From assembly GCA_007115705.1 (NCBI GenBank), contig QXEO01002100.1:806001-870000 (forward strand): a stretch of 64,000 bases of DNA, given 5' to 3'. This document shows, one piece after another, positions 10,613-22,311 of this stretch (its first letter is position 1; the number at the start of each line of letters is the position of its first letter). The DNA is from Dactylis glomerata (taxonomy: Eukaryota > Streptophyta > Magnoliopsida > Poales > Poaceae). Position numbers and translations under genes: made by a program. The notes beneath the pieces were generated by a model, which was given only the letters and a program-made list of their open reading frames with translations, was not told the origin of the DNA and searched no databases.

Positions 10613-12697
10613 TGTTTGCGGGCTTTCGATTCATGGAGCGCTTTGGGGATCCGACGAACTCGACGGCGATCAGACGAAAGCAGAGAGACACAAGGTTTTA
10701 CCTAGGTTCGGCCCCCTTGGTAGGGTAATGACCTACGTCCTACTTGTCTGACTTTTTATTGATGGGGTGGCTATGGTGGAGGTGTTACAATAGTGGCGTA
10801 GATTGGATCTAGCCGAAGACAGAGAGCTCTAAAGTTTCGAGCGCTCCGGCATGAGGTGGTGAAAAAAGCGTCTCGGGTTTCGAGACCTCCCTCCCAGCCT
10901 TTTATATGCGAAGGCCGGGTCTCAGGATTGTCCCTCAAGCCAAGTACAGATCGGATCGGTTTGAAAAAAAAACCCTAATCGAAAACTAATCCAACTTGGA
11001 CTCTTCGAAGCCTTGCTTGCACGCCAAGTATTGCTCCTGGGCCATGCTAGGCCGCTATCTTCATGGGCCTTGTGAGTTTTTCGACAGAGACTCCTCCTGG
11101 GCTGAAAACCAGGTAGGCGAATATCGAGGACCCATTTGTCATTCCTTCGTCAGTAGACCCCGAGTGCCTGGGATAGTCGAAGACTATGGCAAGGACTCTA
11201 ACCCGAAAGCCTTCTTGATTACACAAATGTATTCGCCTTACATGCGAAATCACAACAGCATAGAGAATATGCAAATGATGCACCTAATAGATGCGAATAA
11301 TTCGAGTAATACTTATCCTGAGCCTTGAAAATGCTTAGCTTGGTTTGCAGGGGGATAGGCATAACCGGCCTAAGACTCACGCCGGGTCTTAGTTAATTGC
11401 ATAGCCGCAAAAACATTCGGTTAGCTTACTCAGATTTGAGTCCCCCGACTCGAACCTGCGTGGGCTGGTGCTACCTCGACCCGAGCCGCGTTGGACTTAC
11501 CGGGTCGAAGCCCAGTTCATTGTGAGGCACCCGAAGCGTCCATCGGTGCAAACTTCATACCGTAGGTATGGAAAGTTTCTCGGCAGAGCGCGCTTGATAT
11601 GAATACCGGGCCATCTGGTGTTGCAAACCATGGACTTACCTTTGTATTTGACATACGGCATCCGAATTGGTATATTGCCACCAGGATTCGGGCATTTTGA
11701 GTGTATGTGTGAGTACGAAATTGGATTCAGGGGGCTAAAGCCACCCCCAAATCGTATCTGAGGCACCGCTGGCCCTGAGTCGATAATAACTTGGGGACTG
11801 AAGCCCATGGTTAGATGCTGCATCGATTGTAATTGCACAAATTGATGAAAATCATTATTCGAGCAAACTTGCGATTCTACAGGCTGGATTAACGAATCGA
11901 CAGCCATGACTTGAATAATGAGAAGGTGTTGCCAGCCAGAGTATAATTCGAGGGATCACAAAACCCCGCTCAAAAGTCGAAGTGACGCCTCCTGCTCGGA
12001 TGCAGGAACCTAGGAGAATCGACACCTTTGACCAAAGGTGCCTGGAGGCTCTGCTGGCCCATGATGGATAGTTCGAGAATGAAAACTCATCACTCAAATG
12101 TCAAAACGATACCGATTAAAGCAAGAGAATCTCTTCGAGTGGTCATGCTGAAAACCTCACTCGAAAAGCTCTGAAGGCTCAAAAGTACGGGAAACAAAGC
12201 CGCTCAAAAGGCAATATTTACGCCCACATGACGCAAAGAGGACAAGAAAAAGCTTCGAGAAAAACCCATTTCCAAAAAAATTTAGCCTTGGAAAGGTACA
12301 TACCTCAAAAATATGAGGACCTGAAATCGAGCTTACTCCTTAATTCAGAAGGAAATCGCTCTGCGAGCCATGACGTCAGTGATGACGCATGGATTCATCG
12401 GGCTGTCACGCCATCCTCTGCCAGGATAAACTGACATTGACAAGACCAAACATCTTGTGGGCTCCACGCTTGCGCATCCCAGCTGTTGACTGAGTTTGAC
12501 CGCACATCCCGTGTGTGGGTGAAAAAAGTCTGCCCAGTCTCCTTGATTACCGTGCATAGTGGAGGCCGCGGCCCCCGCGATGCTGACACATGGACGGCCA
12601 GATCTGCCCAATCGTTTCCTCTTCGTAGTGAGCGGCTAGGATCAACTGTCAATTTCCAGGAATGAGATAAAAATGGCCACGGAGGGGTAACTGTTCA
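10613..12697 (-). repeat. 3' LTR of the Tat-lineage gypsy element
   Basis: About 2.1 kb with no coding sequence. The right edge (LTR 5' end on the minus strand, TGAACAGTTACC) is placed at 12697 because a purine-rich tract directly precedes it on that strand. The left edge is set at TGTTTGCGGG (10613) from its resemblance to grass gypsy LTR ends that carry the AGGTTTTACCTAGGTTCGG-like block; it is uncertain by some tens of bases because the partner LTR is not in the window. Confidence 0.6.
12666..12676 (+). promoter_or_regulatory. Possible TATA box for the antisense ORF, inside the LTR
   Basis: GATAAAAATGG lies about 120 bp before the antisense-ORF ATG at 12796, within the LTR but on the strand opposite to the element. 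A CT-rich leader follows. Position and composition fit a plant TATA box; this is inference only. Confidence 0.3.
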
Positions 12698-12714
12698 CCC
12701 CACTCCGCCGCCAT
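12698..12714 (-). other. Polypurine tract of the Tat-lineage element
   Basis: On the minus strand the sequence ATGGCGGCGGAGTGGGG lies directly before the LTR start TGAACAG. This is the usual place and composition for the plus-strand primer site. Confidence 0.6.
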
Positions 12715-12795
12715 CATCTTCCTCCTTGCGTTTTGCTCCAGATACTCCTCTCTCCCATCTCCATTCTCACAGAGCTCTTGCTGCGCGCCGCCTCC

Positions 12796-12871
12796 ATGGG
12801 TAAGAGAGGCTCAACCGCGGCCGGCGCCACCGCCGGTGCCGCTGCTAAGAAAGCCAAGACCGCAGACACCG
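12796..12871 (+). pseudogene. Antisense ORF of the Tat element, N-terminal piece, split by the LARD insertion
   Basis: ATG at 12796 opens a Gly/Ala/Lys-rich start (MGKRGSTAAGATAGAAAKK). The frame is cut at 12871 by the 5' LTR of the LARD. The CACCG duplication at 12867-12871 and 34182-34186 marks the cut. The reading frame resumes in register at 34187 when the insertion and one CACCG are discounted. The gene runs opposite to gag-pol and starts about 100 bp from the LTR. Confidence 0.8.
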
Positions 12872-15800
12872 TGTAATATCCTAGGATTTGAGGTCCTAAA
12901 ATAGAGGCAACAGATGTGTGCATTGCATTTCATGCATAGAAAATTCGGGTAATTTTTGCGCATTTAAATAAAACATGTCAAAGTGATTAGAGTTTCACTT
13001 GAGTTGATAGAATTGAAGTAGCTCATCAACTAGAGCACAACAAACTTCAACATGACCTTTGCTAAAATCTTGTTTTGCGTAGTGGTAGTTACAACAACTA
13101 AAATAGAGTTAAGTGAGGTAAAACTAAAATGCTTGACACACCATTTTAGAACCAAATATTTATTCACACCAAGATTATCATGGTATTCTTTAAACCCTAC
13201 TTCTTTCATGCTAAAGAAGCCAACACAAGTCTTATTCTTAAATCATGATCTATTCTATATTCTTATGTCCTAATCTAGTGAGTTCCAAATGTGAGAAGTG
13301 GAAAGGTTAACTCAATGCCAGTTTGATTATAAGAATTGCCTTAACTCTAGGTGAGATAACCTAAGAACATTAGAGCCATTCCTATAAAGGCCAACTAGGA
13401 GACTTTAGACACTACTCCAATTCTAATTAGGACAAGTCATTAGATATAGGGGAAGACCACATCATAAACCCTACTTCTGGTCTAGACTAGAACCATCCTT
13501 AGGAAATATAACCAATACCTAGACTTATGAAGTTATGAAGTGGAGTAGATCCTATATGAATCACACAAAAAGGAGATTATATCCCTAATCTCAGAAGATA
13601 GGTTCAACCTAGAATAAACCCTTGATAGAGGGAGTTGATGAAGGAAATAGTATGATCATGTCAAGTCATGATTATGCTTGTTAATGAAGATAATTAGGTT
13701 AGCTATAAAACCTAGTCTGATAAGCAGATATCATCCTAAAACCAAGTGTGGAGTGGAAGTCCAACTTAAGCACATCTCAATTAGGAGATAACCATCTTGT
13801 AAAGTTAGAAGAGAAACTTTGATCTGTGCATAAGATCCCATTGAGTAATCATCTGGACATAGGTTGAGCAGAGCCTAAACCTTGACCTAGAAACTTAGTT
13901 AGTCTATAGAACCTTTGTTGCATTAACCACATTTTAGAGGGAACATTATTTCCTTGATGAGTGTGATAGCATTATATCCAATTTCATAACCTCTTATTCA
14001 TTTACTTGGGGATTCATACCCAAGCAACAATCCAACTTATGCATCACCATGTGATCATAAGATATATTTATTCCCATGCCCTAACCTTGAATTTAGAAGT
14101 TATGATCCAACCACAATTCTTATTAGATAAAATAACTAAGTCTTTTACTTAGAGATCTGATCCATACAAAGGTGTGCTTTGATCATGGTCTTAAGACATT
14201 AAAGTCTTTCTTATGAGACTTTATGATCTATCTTCATATAATATAGGTAAATTGTTTAGAATCCATTAAATCCTTGGCATGGCCATAGGGCAATTTCATG
14301 CTAGTAAGAAAATTGGAGGAAACATGAAATCATGTTCATAACCTTAAGACAGGAAATCCAATGGTAGGAGTAACCATCTACAATAATTCTATTTTCATAC
14401 AAGTATAAACTACAGTTGCTATATAATCACTTAGCAAATTATTCAAGTCCTAGTAAAGCATTTTAAATACTCCATAAAAGCTAATTGGAATTATCCCATC
14501 AAGATTTACAATAAATCACAATGATGTGTATAATATCTTATGTGCAAGTGCACATATAAAATTCATCCAGTATTGTGTTTTGTAGCAGTAGTGTCCTACT
14601 TATATTTGATAAGAGGTTTCAAGTTCAAAACCCTGTAAATAAGATTGAATTCAAATAGATGAAATGAAATAGAAAATAAAACAAAAAGAAAAGAAACTGA
14701 AGAAGAAAAAATAGGGAAGGACTGACCTGGCCGCAGCCCACCATGGCAGCCCAACATCGGCCCAGCCCAGCTGGTTGGTACCGCTTTGGTATCACGCTCA
14801 CGAGGCAGAGGTCATCTTCTTCCTCCGTTTGGAGGAAGCAGCTCCCTGGCGAGCTGTGGTCGCCCACCTACACCAAGATTCGAGCCACCGCTCGCGAAGA
14901 CCTATAAGAATGCTTGCCGCGGCATGGGAAACCCTAGTTTCGCCGCCCTCTTCCTACCTCTCCTCCCATATATTTTCTCTGCAGCGGCCGCCGAACCCTA
15001 GCTCCAGTGACCTTGTGCGCTGCTGCTACAAGGCGCCCCAAGCCATGAAAAGTATCCCTAGAGCTCGGCCTTGATGATATATGCATCCACGTCGAAGTAA
15101 TGGGACTCGTTCTTCCTAAATCGCCAGATTTTTGCGATTCCTTTTTGCAGATGTTCGTTGGAAATCATGTCTGTGAGCTCAACTCCGATCTTCCCTGACC
15201 TCTCCGAGCAGCCCATCAGGTTCGTGATAACCTTGCGAACCTCTAGGTATTTCATATGCCTCGTTTAGATGCTCGTAGCTTCCGATTGCTTGTTGGCCGG
15301 AGTTCACCACTGCTATTTGTCGTTGCCGGCAATGCTCCGGTGACTAAATCTGTCTGGAGCCGCTACCGATTGGTTCATCGTTGTTGCCTGGTTCAAATTC
15401 CCCATCCCACGCAGCCCCGGGAGTCAGAATCGCCGTCTCCGGCGATCGCCGACATTGAGCCACGCTCAGTCAACTTGGTTTGACTTAGTCTCTGCCTACA
15501 TGGCAGCTGGCTAGACTACGACCCCACTAGTCAGTAGCTCTGGCTAGACAGAGGCCCGGTAGAAAAAGTAAACCTTGTTAATTTAATACCAGGAAATCCT
15601 AGAATCTTAGAAAATGCATATCTCACTCGTTTAAAATCAGAAAAATACAAATCACATACCAAAATGATCACAAGAACATAATCTTTCTATTTGTATTACA
15701 ATCTGATGTGCTTTTGGGAAATCATTTTGAACTAAATTTGAAACCTTGTTTACGTAGTATTTGAATTTTGAATTCAAACCCAATAATAATAATTCAGACC

Positions 15801-18687
15801 AAGTTTTCAAATACAAAATAAAAACTTGACTACTTCAATATTATTATTCCAATTAATATTTTGTTATTATTAAATATTAATCCTAAAACTTTATTATTAG
15901 GATTTAATTCCCAAAATGATTTTTCCTAAAAACAAATTTAAAATTGTAAATTTGGGAAAACCCATAAAATTGAATAAGAAGTATTTCCTAACTTTAATAT
16001 TGCTATTTCAACACTTGTTTCATTAAGAGAAAAACCAAAATCCATTCCAAAATCTTTAATCATTTCACATTTGGATTCCAACCCTGAAAATCTAGGAACA
16101 TAAATAACCAAGCTTTCCTAAATATTTCTGAATAAAACTTGAAACCTAAAATGAAATTCTAATACTAAAACTTATTAAGGTATATGTTCTTCAAAAGTTA
16201 TTCTTTTGAAGTACATATAACTTAATCACCTACCATTTCTTTTAGTACTAAAACCAATAACTATCTCAGAATGCTAGTCTAGCCATAGTTCCTAATTCAA
16301 CCATGCGTGGTTAGTTTGATACTCTATTTGAACATAGTATACTTTAATCAACTAGCTATTTGCAAAACCTTTGTTGCAACTCAAAAACTGTTACTTTTCT
16401 GACATCACCTAATCACCATTCCTTTAAGTAATAAAATATGTCTATTAAGGCTCGTGTTCTTCAAAAGTAATTCTTTTTAAGAACATATCAAATAAGAATC
16501 ACACCAATTCCTATGCCTTGGTATAAGTAACTACCTATGCTTGATAACAATGTTGCGCCAATTATAGAAATAGATATACATGTTAAACAGCAAGGTCAAC
16601 TGCTTTGAATGATCTTATTCAAGCAATTTGTACAAGTACTAGATGGATCCTAGTTTGTTTCTTTGTGATGCTCCACCTAATAACTACTCTTTGATTATAA
16701 TAGAGCTACGCTAAACCCTAGAACACTAAACCTTAGGTGTAGTGCTTCTAATCAATAATAAACATGTTCTTCAAATGTTATTCTTTCAAGAGACATTTAA
16801 AGTAACAAATCATTCCATTAAGCTTGAACATAAATAACTCTATTTTGTGTTAAGATTATTGTCAGACCTAAGATCAACTAGGTATTCTTATCAAATAAGA
16901 ATTACTTCCACTTTGCTTGTCCCTAACCAACTACTTGTTTGCTAAAAATATGATACCACTTAAAAGTGTTACTTTCAACTTTTCACTCATTGCTATAATA
17001 GTCTTTTGCAATAACTCTTGTATGAAGCTTTATTCTATTACTTTAAAAGTTTGTCCGTCAATCTAAAATCCTTGACAACCTTGTTGTGGAGTGAATCTAA
17101 AAGTGCAACTCAGTATAAAGAAGTCATCACAACCTGTTATACTAAACCATTGGGGGTTAGGATACGCTTAGAGCGATGCATAGCATATAATTTGCATAAC
17201 ATGCTGCAATTCTTCTAACATCATCTTTACGAGATGATGGTGCTATTTCAATATTTGGATTTCCTACGTATCGAAGACCTTGACTTGCATAATCTTGCAG
17301 TCAAAAAGGCAAGTTTATCTTGCTCATACCTCTTGGTTGCACTGGTTTTGAAACTACTTGCAAAGTGTTGACTTCAAACTCTAACATTTCAAAAAGGATG
17401 GAAAATCTATTTTCATAAGTAATATGACTAGTGGTTATCGACCAGTGGTGATAACCTAGGAAGGCTGGCAGGTGGAACCACGGTAAGATTGTGGTGGTGG
17501 AGGTTCCACTTGCACAGGAAAGTAAACCTAGGACTAACTACCAATGCCACAGTTATTCTTGTGCCATAAAAACCATGTCGTCCAAGAGACTTGGAATGGG
17601 ACGGGAAAGTCAGCTGTATCTTCTCTCATTCGCATGTCAACGGACACTCAGCTACCGTTCGCCGTATATCTTGCGAGAATATGTGCACATGGGTGGGACC
17701 CCTTAGTGCCCACGGCCACTGGTGTCTATGATGGTCCGCAAGGGACGCCTAGGTACTTCATCATTGGGGGTGAATATCAGGGGCATAACCTGCTTGCGTG
17801 AATTGAGTGGGCATGCGTTGTGCGGAGAAGGCAGTGATTGGCTTGGATCAATGACTGGGCCCCATACCAAGGAAGTGTGAACGGGAAAGATCGCCCGGTT
17901 GTGCAGCAAGGCTTTGATCTCTCTTGGAAGGACACACCTCTGCAGAGTGTAAAAAGATGTGATATGTTACCCCTTGTTCCGGGAAGGAGCTGCGAACGCG
18001 GAAGGAAAGGTCCTCTCAAGGCACTAATACCCTGTGTTGGCTATTGGGCATAGTTTTCATAAGTAAAAACAATCTTTCAAGAAACTTTGATAAAACCTTG
18101 CATTGGCCTACGACTCTTTTGGGTCCATGGCTTTAGTTAGTGCATATCACACAACTTCTTTCTAAAGAAACTTGCTGGGTAACGCTCGTTACTCAACCCA
18201 ATCTCTTAAACCCTTGCTAGACTATGAAGAATTAGATTGAAGGCAACCCAAGGAGACAACCTCAAGACATTGAAGATGAAGATGAAGCATTCTACCAACG
18301 TCATGATTATCAGCGAAGCCTATAATTGTATGAAGCTTGGGAGAAAAACTAGAATAGGGTTAGAAAGGAACCAGTTTCCTAATCCTAGAACCTAAGTAGT
18401 TAGAGGAACTCTATAATTGAGTAGTAAGCCAAATGCATTAGTTGTAGTTTAGTTTAGTATTCCTTGTTTCTTTCTCGCTTGTAGTCGCCAGGACTAAACC
18501 TCTACCTGTTGAGGAGGTTCTGAAGATCTTCTGTATGCTGAAAATTGTAATCCTATAGACATACCGTGGACCTGCGATGTTTCTGTTGTACCACTCTGAT
18601 GGATGTAATACTAGTGAGATAATGTTTCATTAGTGTTATGTCAATGACTTGCATACTACACATGCAGTGGTATGCTAGGTCACCACA
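12872..18687 (+). repeat. 5' LTR of the LARD (5816 bp)
   Basis: Begins TGTAATATCC and ends GGTCACCACA. AT-rich, without a credible gene; small frames such as 13052-13273 and 17018-17218 recur in the other LTR but carry no motif. A GC-richer patch near 14740-15480 contains a TATATATTTTCTC-like word near 14967 and may be promoter/leader. A set of degenerate repeats lies near 16140-17000. Confidence 0.9.
16140..16860 (+). repeat. Degenerate internal repeats of the LARD LTR, spacing about 270-310 bp
   Basis: The word TGTTCTTCAAAAGTTATTC or a close variant occurs near 16184, 16458 and 16764, each followed by AAG, CAT and AAT-containing similar flanks. The first copy forms a hairpin (CTTCAAAAG...CTTTTGAAG). 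The pattern suggests an old tandem duplication that helped lengthen the LTR. Confidence 0.6.
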
Positions 18688-18705
18688 GCTAGTATCAGAG
18701 CAAAC
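18688..18705 (+). other. Primer binding site of the LARD (tRNA-iMet-like)
   Basis: GCTAGTATCAGAGCAAAC follows the LTR end directly. It matches the usual TGGTATCAGAGC initiator-Met primer site with one change. Confidence 0.75.
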
Positions 18706-19901
18706 ACTTTGACCCTAGGATTAAAACCCTTTAATAGGAGACCTATAGGTTTGGTAGTGACTATAGGAAGCCATCTTATCTAAACTAATTCTTCTTATGA
18801 CCCAGGATGGATATTCAACAAAAGAATAATCCTGACACACTCAAGTCAAATTTTCTTACCTGTTATTCTTAAGTGAAGTTAGACATCTTGTTCCATACCT
18901 AGTAGTATGACATCATTAAAGCCTTACATAAAGGTTGGAAGTAGATCACATTTGGTATACAATTCATGGTAGTCCAAAGAGAGGATACAACCAGAATGGG
19001 AACTATCCTATTGGAAGAAGTATACCAAAGTCGTTATGTTAAACTTAAGCCATCCGAAACTGTAGTAGGATGATGTTAAGTGGTGAAGTGAAGCTATATG
19101 AGGTAGTAGGACCTCAGGTATAGTCTTGTATGTGGTTACTCAAGGATGCCATATAAAATTAAGATGCACTGAGAGTATAAACATTTTAATCATGTTGGAT
19201 TCACCTGAGAATCTTCACATGAAGGAGTAGAACTTTGTAGTAAACCAGCAATTTCTAGTTGAGGAGGAAGATGCTCAAGTAGAATGGTGAATGAAGTGTT
19301 CCAAATCATGGTAACTAGGTCAAGTGTACCAAAACCATAGACTTTAGTCGGAGAAGATTCTTCAAAGCACAATGGAGAAGCTTTATGAAAGACATGAGTT
19401 GGGTGAACCATTTGTAGTGAAGTTTGTATGAGGTATAGGAAAGTAAGAAAGTTTTGTGAGATCACGTGAGATTAGTCTTCAATAGAACAGAAGGTAAGCT
19501 AGAAGTAGTAGTCTTAAAAGGAATCTAGATCCGTTAGAATGGTTACCAAAACCTTTGCTCAACTTTATTCGATTGCAAATGGGCAATTGAGATAAGTATT
19601 GAGAAAAAGAGTAGTAGTCCACCACTACGTGCAATATAGCACAATATAAACCTATATTATTTGGTGCTATAAGTTACACATGTAAGCCTGAATTCTAGAG
19701 ATGTTTTACTCATGGGCTTATGCTGATGTATGTTGCCTGCACAAATTTGGATTTTCTTGAAGTTTATTGTGTGACTAGATCTATGCATGAAGTATGACTT
19801 TGATGTGCAAGTGCATGTTGCATTATCAAGTCCTTACTTGATGTTATAGTTCTAGAGGGTTAAGGGATTCGTGCGAGGGAGAGACGAGTTCCTAAGGCAA
19901 T
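18706..19901 (+). other. LARD internal domain, left part, non-coding
   Basis: About 1.2 kb with stops in all frames and no retroviral motif. The only longer frame (19190-19465, minus) has no recognisable feature. It ends with GCAAT (19897-19901), the target site of element A. Confidence 0.7.
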
Positions 19902-21527
19902 TGATACGTCTCAAACGTATCTATAATTTTTGATGCTCCATGCTTTGTTTTACACCATTTGCCTATTGTTTCGTTACACTTAGTGGCACTTTTATACATT
20001 TTCCGGAACTAACCTATTAACGAAGTGCCACAGTGCCAGTTTCCTGTTTTCTGCTGTTTTTGTGTTTCAGAAGTGATACATAGGAAATATTCTCGGAATT
20101 GGACGAAACAAGTTCCTGAAGTCATATTTCATCGGGGAGCTCCCAAACATCCGAAGACCTGACGGAGAGGGGCCACGTGGGCCCCAGACACAGGGGCGGC
20201 GCGGCCACCCCCCTGGCCGCGCCAGCCCCGTGTGAGGGGGCGTGGGACCCCCTCTGACAGCCCCCCTTCGCCTACATATACCCCCTGACGAGAAAAACCT
20301 AAGGGCCCGATCATTTTTCCAGAATACATCGCGATCCGCCACCGCCGTCGACCCGAAGATCGGGAGGGTCCAGAAGCTCTTCCCGGCACCCTGCCGGAGA
20401 GGGGAATCGCCACCGGAGGTCTTCTTCATCGCCATGCTTGCCTCCGGAGCGATGAGTGAGTAGTCTACCTTGGACTATGGGTCCATAGCAGTAGCTAGAT
20501 GGTTGTCTTCTCCACCATGTGCTTCATGTTTAGATCTCATGAGCTGCCCTACATGATTGAGATCACCGTTATGTAATACTATGATGTTGGTTTGTTGGGA
20601 TCCGATGAATATTGGTGTTTATGATTAAGTTGTTGTACTGAATTATATCTTTTGTTATCTCTATGTTGTTTATGATCTTGCATGCTCTCCGTTGTTAGTA
20701 GCTATCTTGGCCGAGTAGTTGCTAGTGACTCCAAGAGGGGGTATTTATGCTCGATAGTGGGTTCATGTCTCTATTTCACCTGGGGGAGTGACAGAAACCT
20801 CTAAGGTGGTAGATGTGCTGTTGCTACTAGGGAGAAAACAACATTCATATGCTCAAGGGCATATGCTTTGTTTACATTACACACTTTGCTTAATGCAATT
20901 ATCTGTTGTTCGCAACTTAATACTTCTAGGGTGTTCGGATGATATCCCCGGGGGTGGATTATTAGTCATAGATGCAGTTGGATGGCGGTCTATGTATTTT
21001 GTTGTAATGCCCAGAGTAAATCTCATAGTGATCTTCTTGACATATCACGTTATCTTTATTCTATCAATTGCCCAACTGTAATTTGTTTACCCAGCATGTT
21101 ATTTATCTATGGAGAGACACCACTAGTGAACTGTGGACCCCGGTCCTATTTTAATCATATTGCAATCACCTGTTTACTTTTCCCGCACTGTTTACTTTAC
21201 TAGCATTTTACCACTGTTTTTCACTCGATACACTCATAACCTTTGTTTCAAGCAAACCGGTGAGATTGACAACCTCATCGCAAGTTGGGGACAAAGTATT
21301 TGTTTGTGTGTGTGCAGGTTCCACAAACACCTTCAGTCGTCATCGTCTCTCTTCTTCAAGATCGACATTAAACCTTGGTTTCTTAACTGAGGGAAAACTA
21401 GCCGCTACACTCATCATACCTTCCTCTTGGGGTTCCCAACGGGCTGGTCATCACCACGCACAAGGACATACTGCTCCCACGTCAACTAAATGCCACAGTC
21501 TTTTCTGGCACCATCACACGAGTAGCA
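19902..21527 (+). repeat. 5' LTR of element A
   Basis: TGATACGTCTC ... CGAGTAGCA. A GC-rich section near 20160-20330 precedes the likely transcription start. The antisense 122-codon frame at 20067-20435 recurs in each LTR copy and is not counted as a gene. Confidence 0.92.
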
Positions 21528-21537
21528 GCTTCTTTTC

Positions 21538-21555
21538 TGGCGCCGTTGCCGGGGA
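21538..21555 (+). other. Primer binding site of element A (tRNA-Asp)
   Basis: TGGCGCCGTTGCCGGGGA, 10 bp after the LTR end, is complementary to the 3' end of plant tRNA-Asp, the primer typical of Athila-clade elements. Confidence 0.85.
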
Positions 21556-21714
21556 AGAGAGAAGACTTCTGCGAGGGGAGTTCTTCGCACACACATACTT
21601 TACTTTGTTATTTGTTTTGCTTTACTTTATTTTATTTTACCTGCATTGCTTTTTATCAAAAACCCAAAAAAATTAGAATCCTTGGTAGTTGTTATTTCTT
21701 TACTTTAGTTTATC

Positions 21715-22311
21715 ATGTTATTCCCTGAGTTCGTTCTGGAGGACCTCTCTGTAGGGAGTGGTTCGATTATTGGCAAAAGTAACATTGAGGAGTTCTTTAA
21801 TCACATTAGTATGCATGATGAAGATGAGGAAAAGTCTTGGGTTGAACTTGCTCCTAGTATTGAAGTTGCTTCTATTTATTTAATTGACATATTGGAAACT
21901 AGGTTTGCTAGTCTTAATCCTTTTATGCAATACATGTTCCTTAAGCTTCATGAAATTGAGGACCCCGAAAAGAAAGCTTTTATCTTGGAAACTTTGCGTT
22001 TAGAATTTAAGGATGTCGTTATTGAAGCTAGGAAGGTTCTTAAACGTTTTAATAAACTCGGTTCGCCTATAACGGTTATTGATACACATGATGGGGAGGC
22101 CGAGATACCTATACCTTGCAAGCTTTTGGGATTGAATGAAGCTTTCGAAAATAATTTTGCTTGGATTTGTCCTGAAAATCTTTTTGATGAGAATAGTGTA
22201 CCAAAGCATGATCACCAAGGGTCTTCAAAAACTTATGTGGATGAAATACAATGCCTTATTGACAAGACCTCTTCTGTTGATCTTAATGCTTCATCACTTG
22301 ATAATACTTGA
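21715..22311 (+). CDS. 198-codon ORF of unknown origin in the gag position of element A
   Basis: ATG at 21715, in the position where element B starts its gag. The protein starts MLFPEFVLEDLSVG, is acidic and helix-rich (SWVELAPSIEVASIYLIDIL; PEKKAFILETLRLEFKDVV), and ends in NASSLDNT. It has no gag major homology region, zinc knuckle, protease or membrane segment that I can see. The same ORF, nearly identical, is in element C. The last residues and the DNA after the stop match those of the unrelated ORFs in B and D, so the ORF sits in a shared frame of element sequence. Function is unknown. Confidence 0.75.
   Translation: MLFPEFVLEDLSVGSGSIIGKSNIEEFFNHISMHDEDEEKSWVELAPSIEVASIYLIDILETRFASLNPFMQYMFLKLHEIEDPEKKAFILETLRLEFKDVVIEARKVLKRFNKLGSPITVIDTHDGEAEIPIPCKLLGLNEAFENNFAWICPENLFDENSVPKHDHQGSSKTYVDEIQCLIDKTSSVDLNASSLDNT

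Noticed and set aside
20067..20435. 122-codon antisense frame in the Athila-like LTR, also at 25406-25774, 49281-49649 and 54624-54992
   Set aside because: Present because young LTR copies are nearly identical; it is shortened or shifted in the LTRs of B and D, and it lies in the GC-rich promoter part.
20788..21081. 97-codon LTR frame repeated in A and C
   Set aside because: No motif; lies inside the LTR and is disrupted in B, so it is probably chance.
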